Below are positions 9,117 to 15,364 of a DNA stretch of 15,364 nt, piece by piece. The stretch's first letter is position 1. Each line of letters starts with the position of its first letter. Source of the DNA: JBBDWJ01 sp040902925 (GTDB lineage: Bacteria; Acidobacteriota; Terriglobia; Bryobacterales; UBA6623); assembly GCA_040902925.1 (NCBI GenBank), contig JBBDWJ010000273.1:1-15364 (forward strand). The letters are read 5' to 3'. The translations under genes were made by a program, and so were the position numbers. Under the pieces are notes generated by a model, which did no database searches, had not been told where the DNA came from, and saw only the letters and a list, made by a program, of their open reading frames with translations.

Positions 9117-11192
9117 GTGGCATCGACAGCGCAAAGACTGAGCCTGCTGGAGCCCGCGATTCTAAAGCGCGCGGTGAGCGACGCCGTTTGGAAGCTTGAC
9201 CCCCGAATTCAAATACGCAACCCCGTGATGTTTGTTGTCGCTGTCGGCGCGACACTCACGACCCTGCTCTTTTTTGATGCTCTGCGCGGTGAAGGCGAGG
9301 CGCCCGCGTGGTTTATTGGAACCATTGCGTTGTGGCTTTGGTTCACGATCCTGTTCGCCAATTTTGCCGAAGCCATGGCGGAAGGCCGAGGCAAGGCTCA
9401 GGCCGACACCCTGCGAAGGGCCCGCAGCACAACCCCAGCCAAGCGCCTCGAAGAACCCCGCTACGGTGCGACATGGCAAGTGGTGCGGTCTGACGAACTG
9501 CGACCAGGCGACGCCGTAATGGTGGATGCAGGGGACATCATTGCCAGTGACGGCGAAGTCATCGAGGGTGTTGCTTCCGTCGACGAAAGCGCCGTTACTG
9601 GCGAAAGCGCGCCCGTGATTCGCGAAAGCGGCGGCGACCGCTCGAGCGTTACCGGAGGCACGAAGGTTCTCTCAGACTGGTTGGTGATTCGCGTTACGGC
9701 GCAACCCGGGGAGAGCTTCCTGGACCGCATGATTGCCATGGTGGAGGGCGCGGCCCGGCAAAAGACTCCCAACGAAATCGCGCTTACGATCCTGCTGGCA
9801 GCGATGACCATCATCTTTCTACTCGCAACGGCAACGCTGCTACCCTTCTCATTGTTCAGCGTTGGGGCTGCCGGAGGCCACGGTGAGCCGGTGAAGCTGA
9901 CGACTCTTGTGGCGCTGTTGGTGTGTTTGATCCCGACAACGATCGGCGGCTTGCTTTCGGCCATTGGCATAGCGGGCATGGACCGCATGCTTCAGGCAAA
10001 CGTCCTCGCGATGTCGGGGCGCGCCGTGGAAGCAGCCGGCGATGTCGATGTCCTGCTGCTGGACAAGACCGGCACAATTACGTTGGGCAACCGCCAGGCG
10101 ACCGAGTTTCTAACCGCCGAGGGCGTCTCGGAGCTGGAGCTAGCCGACGCGGCGCAACTAGCCTCACTATCGGATGAGACCCCTGAGGGCCGCAGCATCG
10201 TTGTCCTTGCCAAACGGAAGCACAATCTCCGCGAGCGCGACATCAAGCAGCTTGGGGCCAAATTCGTGCCCTTTACCGCCCGTACTCGCATGAGCGGAGT
10301 CGATCTGGGTGGCCGCCGGATTCGCAAGGGCGCGACCGACGCGATCGAAGCCTTCCTCAAGGAGGCGGGAGGATCGCTGCCGCCTCAAATCCGGCGTTGC
10401 GTCGATAACATCGCGAAACAGGGTGGGACGCCTCTGGTTATCGTCGATGGCGCAAGAACACTCGGCGCCGTGCACCTGAAGGACATCGTCAAGGGCGGCA
10501 TCCGGGAGCGCTTTGTTGAGCTCCGGCGGGCCGGGATCAAGACAGTCATGATCACCGGGGACAATCCCCTGACGGCCGCGGCCATTGCAGCCGAAGCCGG
10601 AGTCGACGATTTTCTGGCCGAGGCGACGCCCGAGGACAAGCTGGAATTGATTCGCCGCTCCCAAAGCGAGGGACGCATGGTGGCCATGACGGGCGACGGC
10701 ACGAACGACGCACCGGCGCTGGCTCAGGCTGACGTCGCCGTGGCGATGAACAGCGGCACGCAGGCGGCCAAGGAAGCGGCCAATATGATCGACCTGGACT
10801 CGAACCCGACAAAATTGCTGGACGTGGTGCGGGTCGGCAAGCAGATGTTGATGACGCGCGGCGCGTTGACGACGTTCAGCACGGCCAACGACGCTGCGAA
10901 GTATTTCGCGATCATCCCTGCCGCGTTTGCAGGCACGTATCCGCAGCTCGAAGCGCTGAACGTCATGGGACTAGCGAACCCGTCAAGCGCCATTCTTTCG
11001 GCGGTCATCTTCAACGCCTTGATCATCATTGCCCTGATTCCATTGGCGCTGCGGGGAATCGAGTACCGGCCGCAAAGCGCGGGTGTTTTGCTGCGGCGAC
11101 ACTTACTCATCTATGGCGTGGGTGGCGTAGTCGCTCCCTTCATCGGCATTAAAGCCATAGACGTCCTGTTGACCGGGTTGGGCGTTGCGTAG
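9117..11192 (+). CDS. kdpB: KdpB, P-type ATPase catalytic subunit of the K+ pump
   Basis: The 691-residue P-type ATPase subunit hydrolyses ATP to drive K+ uptake through KdpA. Motifs in order are TGES (residues 161-164, actuator domain; its serine is the inhibitory phosphorylation site in E. coli), the phosphorylated Asp316 in DKTGTITLGNR, the nucleotide-binding segment FVPFTARTRMSG, and the hinge TGDGTNDAPALAQADVAVAM. The Kdp-specific TFSTANDAAKYFAIIPA stretch in the membrane domain is also present. The start is GTG at 9117, backed by AAGGAGAG just upstream. No key residue is missing. kdpC begins 23 bases after the stop. Confidence 0.97.
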   Translation: MASTAQRLSLLEPAILKRAVSDAVWKLDPRIQIRNPVMFVVAVGATLTTLLFFDALRGEGEAPAWFIGTIALWLWFTILFANFAEAMAEGRGKAQADTLRRARSTTPAKRLEEPRYGATWQVVRSDELRPGDAVMVDAGDIIASDGEVIEGVASVDESAVTGESAPVIRESGGDRSSVTGGTKVLSDWLVIRVTAQPGESFLDRMIAMVEGAARQKTPNEIALTILLAAMTIIFLLATATLLPFSLFSVGAAGGHGEPVKLTTLVALLVCLIPTTIGGLLSAIGIAGMDRMLQANVLAMSGRAVEAAGDVDVLLLDKTGTITLGNRQATEFLTAEGVSELELADAAQLASLSDETPEGRSIVVLAKRKHNLRERDIKQLGAKFVPFTARTRMSGVDLGGRRIRKGATDAIEAFLKEAGGSLPPQIRRCVDNIAKQGGTPLVIVDGARTLGAVHLKDIVKGGIRERFVELRRAGIKTVMITGDNPLTAAAIAAEAGVDDFLAEATPEDKLELIRRSQSEGRMVAMTGDGTNDAPALAQADVAVAMNSGTQAAKEAANMIDLDSNPTKLLDVVRVGKQMLMTRGALTTFSTANDAAKYFAIIPAAFAGTYPQLEALNVMGLANPSSAILSAVIFNALIIIALIPLALRGIEYRPQSAGVLLRRHLLIYGVGGVVAPFIGIKAIDVLLTGLGVA

Positions 11193-11205
11193 CGGCCGCG
11201 TCCCT

Positions 11206-11210
11206 GGAGG
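11206..11210 (+). promoter_or_regulatory. Ribosome binding site deciding the TTG start of kdpC
   Basis: GGAGG lies five bases before the TTG at 11216. No ATG or GTG is available at a suitable distance, and the next TTG (11222) would be 11 bases away, so this site fixes the non-standard start. Confidence 0.65.
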
Positions 11211-11215
11211 GCCAC

Positions 11216-11797
11216 TTGAGTTTGATCAGAACGGCGCTTGTGACATTTACGTTGTTGACGATAGTCACCGGAGCGGGCTACCCGCTTGTGATGACCGCTG
11301 TCGCGCAACTCCTCTTTCCCCGGGAGGCAAACGGAAGTCTCATCGTAAGGGACGGTGAGACGGTTGGGTCCACGCTCATTGGTCAGGAATTTCAGCAAGC
11401 CGGGTATTTCTGGGGCCGGCTCTCGGCAACGAGCCCTTCTCCCTACCAAGCCGCCGCATCGTCGGGCTCGAACCTTGGTCCCCTCAGTACGAACCTTCAT
11501 GCAGCCGCCAAGCAACGTCTTGAGGCCCTGCGAGCAGCGGACCCAGGCGCCGCGCAGGGCGTTCCGGTGGATCTGGTCACGTCTTCAGGCAGTGGGCTCG
11601 ACCCCCACATCAGCCCGGCGGCGGCGTACTATCAGGCAGGGCGGGTTGCCCGCTCTCGAGGGCTCACGGTCGAGCGTGTTGGCACCCTGATCAACACGTA
11701 CACGGAAGGGCGCTCGCTCGGATTTCTGGGCGAGCCGCGAGTCAACGTGCTCGTACTCAACCTTGCCCTCGACGAACAAGCCACGCAAACGCAATGA
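11216..11797 (+). CDS. kdpC: KdpC, accessory subunit of the K+-transporting ATPase
   Basis: The 193-residue protein has one N-terminal membrane helix (RTALVTFTLLTIVTGAGYPL) and a periplasmic domain, as in all KdpC. Diagnostic segments are FPREANGSLI, GSTLIGQEF, the YFWGRLSAT region, GSGLDPHISPAAA and the C-terminal VNVLVLNLAL. KdpC is needed for assembly and K+ affinity of KdpFABC. Length matches the family (about 190). The start is TTG at 11216, supported by GGAGG five bases upstream. The stop overlaps the kdpD start as ATGA, so the sensor kinase is translated in step with the pump. Confidence 0.95.
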   Translation: MSLIRTALVTFTLLTIVTGAGYPLVMTAVAQLLFPREANGSLIVRDGETVGSTLIGQEFQQAGYFWGRLSATSPSPYQAAASSGSNLGPLSTNLHAAAKQRLEALRAADPGAAQGVPVDLVTSSGSGLDPHISPAAAYYQAGRVARSRGLTVERVGTLINTYTEGRSLGFLGEPRVNVLVLNLALDEQATQTQ

Positions 11798-14484
11798 GGC
11801 CTGATCCCGACCAGTTGCTGGCTCGTGTCCAGGAGCAAGAAAACAAGCGAACCCGCGGCCGCCTGAAAATCTTTTTTGGCATGGCGCCAGGCGTCGGTAA
11901 GACCTTCGCCATGCTGAATGCCGCCCGCCGCTTGAAGGAGGCGGGCGTCAATGTCGTTGTGGGCTACGTTGAGCCTCACGGGCGGCCGGAGACCGAAGCC
12001 CTGCTGGAGGGTTTGGAGATGCTTCCCGTTCGTGCAATCGAATACCGCGGCACGACATTGCGCGAGTTCGATCTCGACCGCGCTTTGAGCCGCAGGCCGG
12101 CGCTGGCCCTCGTTGACGAACTAGCCCATAGCAATGCGGCCGGGATGCGTCACGCCAAACGCTGGCAAGACATCGACGAGCTGCTGCAGGCTGGAATTGA
12201 CGTCTACACCACGGTGAATGTTCAGCATCTCGAAAGCCTGAATGACGTGGTGTCGCGGGTGACCGGCGTGGCGGTGCGGGAAACCGTCCCGGATTCGGTG
12301 ATCGAGCAGGCCGACGAGATAGAGCTGATCGATCTGCCGCCGGAAGCTCTCCTGCAACGGCTGGCCGAGGGAAAGGTTTATGTTCCGGAGCAAGCCAAGC
12401 ATGCGGCGGCGCGTTTTTTTCGCAAGGGGAACCTGATCGCTCTGCGCGAACTGGCGCTGCGGCGCACTGCCGAAAGCGTCGACGTGCAGATGCGGGGGTA
12501 CCGTCAGGACCATTCGGTGGAAGAGACGTGGCCAGTCGTCGAACGGCTAATGGTCTGCATCGGTCCCAGCCCCTTCTCAAAAGAACTCGTCCGCGCGGCC
12601 AAGCGGATGGCGAATCAACTGCGAGCGGAGTGGGTCGTGGCCAACGTCCAAACACCTCGCTGGGGACAACTCCCTGAGGGCGTCCGGTCACGCGTATACG
12701 AAGCGTTGCGGTTGGCAGAGCAACTCGGAGCGGAGACGGTAACACTGAGCGGCTCGAACATTAGCGCCGAGGTGCTGAATTATGCCCGGGCGCGCAATGC
12801 CAGCAAGATTCTGATCGGTAAGCCTGCGGCCCCTTTGTGGAAGCGGCTGTGGGCAGGGTATATTCTCGACAAGCTCGTCGAGGGCAGCGGAGAGATCGAC
12901 ATCTATGCGGTAAGCACGCGCAAGGCGGAGTCCGCCGCTCCGGCAAAGGTAAGGCCCAAAATCACGCCATGGAGGCAATACGGCGTGGCGCTTCTGGTCA
13001 TCGCTGCTTGCACGATAGTCGGGCTGGTGTTTCATCCCCACCTTCACCTGGCCAACGTGGTGATGGTCTATCTGTTGGGTGTCGTAGCCGTGGCAATGCG
13101 GTCGGACAGGGGTCCCTGCATTTTCGCCTGCCTGCTCAGCGTCGCAACATTCGACTTCTTCTTCACCACTCCCTATCACACATTGGTAGTGGACCATGCC
13201 CAATACGTCATTACGTTCGTCGTGATGCTGGCCGTCTCGCTCACGATCAGCGGACTTACATTCCGTGTCCGTAACCAGGCGGCGTTCGCAGTCGAACGCG
13301 AGCACCGGACCGAGACGCTCTACCGCATAAGCCGCTCGATGGCGAGCGCCGCTGGGCAGCCGGAAATGGTAAAAGCGGCAGCCCGTCACGCTACTGAAAC
13401 TTTTGGCGGCGATGCCGCTATTTTGCTCCCGGATGAAACCTCCCGCGTGGCCGTGGTCGCCCCTGTTCCCGGTTCGGAATGGGTGGATGGCCGCGAGGCC
13501 GCGGTGGCCCAATGGGTCTATGACCATGGAAAACGAGCCGGGCGTGGGTCGGACACCCTAGCCGCAGCGGCGGGCCTCTACACCCCGCTGATCGGGTCGC
13601 AGGGCCGGGCTCTGGGTGTGCTCGCCATCAGGCCGCCGGGCGACATGCTCTTTGAAGATCCGGAACGGGTTCATCTATTGGAGGCGTTCGCCAGCCAGAC
13701 AGCGTTGGCTTTGGAGCGCACGCAACTCGCCGAGGTTGCAAAAAATGCCGAGGTGGAGGTTCAAGCCGAGCGTACGCGAAGCGCTCTGCTCAGTGCCGTG
13801 TCGCATGACCTGCGCACGCCCCTGGCGACCATTCAGGGTGCGGTCAGCGGTGTCCTCGAACAGGGCACGCGCCTGACGCCCGAGCAGCAACGCGATCTGC
13901 TGCAAACGGCTCATGACGAGACCGAGCACCTCAACCGTTTGGTGCACAACCTGCTTGAGCTCACCCGGGCGGAATCCGGCGGCCTCCATTTGCGCAAGGA
14001 CTGGCAGTCCCTCGAAGAGATCGTCGGCTCCGCTCTAACCCGGCTGGAGCATCGCTTGCTGGGTCGCCCGCTTACCGTAGATATCCCGGCGGACTTGCCC
14101 CTTCTCTTCGTGGATGGGCTGTTGGTCGAGCAGGTGCTGCTCAACCTCCTTGAAAACGCGGACAGATACAGCCCCGCGGACGCGGCAATCGTAATCCGAG
14201 CTCGAGCTACGCCTGCTTCGATAGCTGTGGAAGTGTGCGACAACGGACCGGGCTTTGCGCCTGGTGAGGAACATCGCGCATTTGAGAAGTTCTATCGCGG
14301 CAGCTCCGCGAAAGGCCGCGGTGCGGGTATTGGCCTTACGATTTGTGCGGCGATTGTCGAGGCGCACGAAGGACAAATCGAGGCCGGCAACCGTCCGGAA
14401 GGCGGAGCGTGGGTTCGATTCACTCTGCCGCTTACGGAGGGCGCGGCAACCGCGGCCGCGCAAGAGCCGATGAACCGTGTCTGA
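11794..14484 (+). CDS. kdpD: KdpD, K+-responsive sensor histidine kinase
   Basis: The 896-residue sensor has the full KdpD layout. A cytoplasmic N-terminal KdpD domain carries a Walker A loop GMAPGVGKT at 29-37 and a Walker B-like LVDELAHSN at D108-E109. A universal-stress-protein-like domain follows from about 250 to 370, then four closely packed membrane helices (DUF4118, about 395-497). A GAF domain (about 515-645) precedes the kinase core: phosphorylated His671 in SAVSHDLRTPL, N box N784-N788 (NLLEN), G1 box DNGPGF from D816 and G2 box GAGIGLTI from G843. No catalytic residue is missing. It phosphorylates KdpE when K+ is scarce. It shares ATGA with kdpC and ends 15 bases before kdpE. Confidence 0.96.
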   Translation: MRPDPDQLLARVQEQENKRTRGRLKIFFGMAPGVGKTFAMLNAARRLKEAGVNVVVGYVEPHGRPETEALLEGLEMLPVRAIEYRGTTLREFDLDRALSRRPALALVDELAHSNAAGMRHAKRWQDIDELLQAGIDVYTTVNVQHLESLNDVVSRVTGVAVRETVPDSVIEQADEIELIDLPPEALLQRLAEGKVYVPEQAKHAAARFFRKGNLIALRELALRRTAESVDVQMRGYRQDHSVEETWPVVERLMVCIGPSPFSKELVRAAKRMANQLRAEWVVANVQTPRWGQLPEGVRSRVYEALRLAEQLGAETVTLSGSNISAEVLNYARARNASKILIGKPAAPLWKRLWAGYILDKLVEGSGEIDIYAVSTRKAESAAPAKVRPKITPWRQYGVALLVIAACTIVGLVFHPHLHLANVVMVYLLGVVAVAMRSDRGPCIFACLLSVATFDFFFTTPYHTLVVDHAQYVITFVVMLAVSLTISGLTFRVRNQAAFAVEREHRTETLYRISRSMASAAGQPEMVKAAARHATETFGGDAAILLPDETSRVAVVAPVPGSEWVDGREAAVAQWVYDHGKRAGRGSDTLAAAAGLYTPLIGSQGRALGVLAIRPPGDMLFEDPERVHLLEAFASQTALALERTQLAEVAKNAEVEVQAERTRSALLSAVSHDLRTPLATIQGAVSGVLEQGTRLTPEQQRDLLQTAHDETEHLNRLVHNLLELTRAESGGLHLRKDWQSLEEIVGSALTRLEHRLLGRPLTVDIPADLPLLFVDGLLVEQVLLNLLENADRYSPADAAIVIRARATPASIAVEVCDNGPGFAPGEEHRAFEKFYRGSSAKGRGAGIGLTICAAIVEAHEGQIEAGNRPEGGAWVRFTLPLTEGAATAAAQEPMNRV

Positions 14485-14499
14485 CAGGAAAAGGGACTC

Positions 14500-15198
14500 A
14501 TGAAAGGCTCAAACGCGCCCCCTGTCGTCCTCATCGAAGACGATCGTGAGATCCGCCACTGGCTGCGCGTCGTTCTGGAGGCCGAGGGGTACCGTCTGTT
14601 TTTCGCGGAAAACGGCGAGCAGGGGCTGACGGAGACAGCGGCGCGTCAGCCGGATCTAGTGCTTCTCGATTTGGGCCTTCCTGATCTGGATGGCGTAGAC
14701 GTGATCCGCCGAATTCGCGAGTGGAGCAAAGTTCCAATCCTTGTTATCTCGGCGCGCGGCCAGGAACAGGATAAGGTTGATGCCCTCGATGCTGGCGCGG
14801 ACGACTACGTCAGCAAGCCGTTTGGAACCAAGGAACTATTGGCGCGCATGCGCGTAGCCCTACGCCACGCGGCTTTGCAGGATGGCGCTGAGTCGGCTGT
14901 CTATGAGAGCGGCAAGCTGCGAGTCGATCTGGCGGCGCGGCTCGTCTACCTCGATGGCAACGAAGTGCACCTTACACCGAACGAGTACAAACTCCTGGCC
15001 GCTTTAGTGCGCCACGCCGGCAAAGTCCTCACCCATCGCCATCTGCTCAAAGAAGTTTGGGGGCCAAACTTCGTCGAGCACACCAACTATCTGCGTGTTC
15101 ACATGTCGCAATTGAGGCGCAAGATCGAAACCGAGCCGGCGCGGCCACGCTACATTCTGACCGAATCAGGCGTGGGTTACCGGCTGCAGGCGAATTGA
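14500..15198 (+). CDS. kdpE: KdpE, OmpR/PhoB-family response regulator
   Basis: The 232-residue regulator has an N-terminal receiver domain and a C-terminal winged-helix DNA-binding domain. Receiver landmarks are the acidic pair D14-D15, phosphorylated Asp57 in LLDLGLPD, S84 in VISAR and K106 in VSKPF. The DNA-binding half shows the OmpR pattern LTPNEYKLLAAL, the recognition-helix region TNYLRVHMSQLRRKIE and the closing ESGVGYRL. Its cognate kinase KdpD is immediately upstream, with AGGAAAAGGG before the ATG at 14500. Its expected target is the tandem repeat at 7049-7070. It is the last gene of the operon; no clear hairpin terminator follows it. Confidence 0.96.
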   Translation: MKGSNAPPVVLIEDDREIRHWLRVVLEAEGYRLFFAENGEQGLTETAARQPDLVLLDLGLPDLDGVDVIRRIREWSKVPILVISARGQEQDKVDALDAGADDYVSKPFGTKELLARMRVALRHAALQDGAESAVYESGKLRVDLAARLVYLDGNEVHLTPNEYKLLAALVRHAGKVLTHRHLLKEVWGPNFVEHTNYLRVHMSQLRRKIETEPARPRYILTESGVGYRLQAN

Positions 15199-15281
15199 GC
15201 CGGGCGGCGCGTGGCCGTACGGGACAGCCTGGCAAATCCGTGGCGAGTCCGTCGTTAAGCGCCGGATTGAAAACGTAGGTT

Positions 15282-15331
15282 TGGTGGGCAGTACTGGGCT
15301 CGAACCAGTGACCTCCTGCTTGTAAGGCATG
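15282..15331 (-). tRNA. 3' part of tRNA-Val(TAC), 5' half absent; likely attachment-site remnant
   Basis: Read on the - strand, the segment gives an anticodon stem-loop, variable loop, T arm and acceptor 3' strand in the right order. The parts are loop CTTACAA (15320-15326, anticodon TAC), T arm ACTGG-TTCGAGC-CCAGT (15293-15309), acceptor strand ACTGCCC (15286-15292), discriminator A and encoded CCA (15282-15284). The partner GGGCAGT and a D arm should lie at about 15332-15357 but are absent, and the anticodon stem has an A-G mismatch at its second pair. It is therefore a fragment, not a working gene. Valine identity rests on the TAC anticodon only. Confidence 0.7.
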
Positions 15332-15364
15332 GCCGCTGATGGTCCTAACCTTTTTCGATTCAAT

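Noticed and set aside
11948..13527. Two long - strand reading frames (265 and 279 codons) opposite kdpD
   Set aside because: They lie wholly antisense to a perfectly conserved kdpD, show no recognisable domain, and are expected shadows in GC-rich coding DNA.
15166..15363. 65-residue - strand reading frame containing QEVTGSSPVLPT
   Set aside because: The QEV.GSSPV.PT string is the well-known false translation of a tRNA 3' end; it coincides with the tRNA fragment at 15282-15331.

Overview
The window is high-GC bacterial DNA in which every supported protein gene lies on the + strand. The mix points to a soil-type Gram-negative, perhaps an Acidobacteriota (Bryobacter/Solibacter-like) genome: an exported beta-propeller lactonase, a Gfo/Idh oxidoreductase with an 'RRQFL' Tat leader, a lone HDOD regulator and a complete Kdp system. 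This assignment is inference from gene style, not from a marker gene.

Left part (1-4354): an exported 6-phosphogluconolactonase-fold protein is followed by a tight cluster. One 767-codon reading frame joins an AmpG-like MFS transporter to a Rim1-like nitrilase (carbon-nitrogen hydrolase) with no stop between them. A GNAT acetyltransferase follows, overlapping by ATGA. Nitrilase and GNAT are the two halves of a known but poorly understood fusion family (B. subtilis YhcX type). Here they are separate genes in the reverse order, next to a transporter.

Middle part (4355-6917): a 218-base gap with no recognisable signal, a Tat-exported Gfo/Idh/MocA oxidoreductase, a 266-base gap with a candidate extended -10 promoter and an 8-base direct repeat, and an HDOD-domain protein.

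Right part (6918-15198): a complete potassium-uptake operon, with a 28-residue membrane peptide first and then kdpF, kdpA, kdpB, kdpC, kdpD and kdpE. Spacing is tight, with two ATGA overlaps and gaps of 15-23 bases. KdpFABC is the high-affinity K+ pump; KdpD (sensor kinase) and KdpE (response regulator) are expected to switch the operon on under K+ limitation. A tandem 11-base repeat about 120 bases upstream is a plausible KdpE site.

Right edge (15199-15364): after kdpE lies the 3' part of a tRNA on the - strand, with CCA end, acceptor 3' strand, T arm and TAC anticodon loop. No matching 5' half is present although there is room for it. This is the usual signature of a tRNA-derived attachment site left by an integrative element, which by geometry would lie beyond the right edge.

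The most interesting points are the MFS/nitrilase/GNAT cluster with its read-through fusion, the tRNA fragment, and the small membrane peptide ahead of kdpF. I see no CRISPR array, insertion sequence or defence system.
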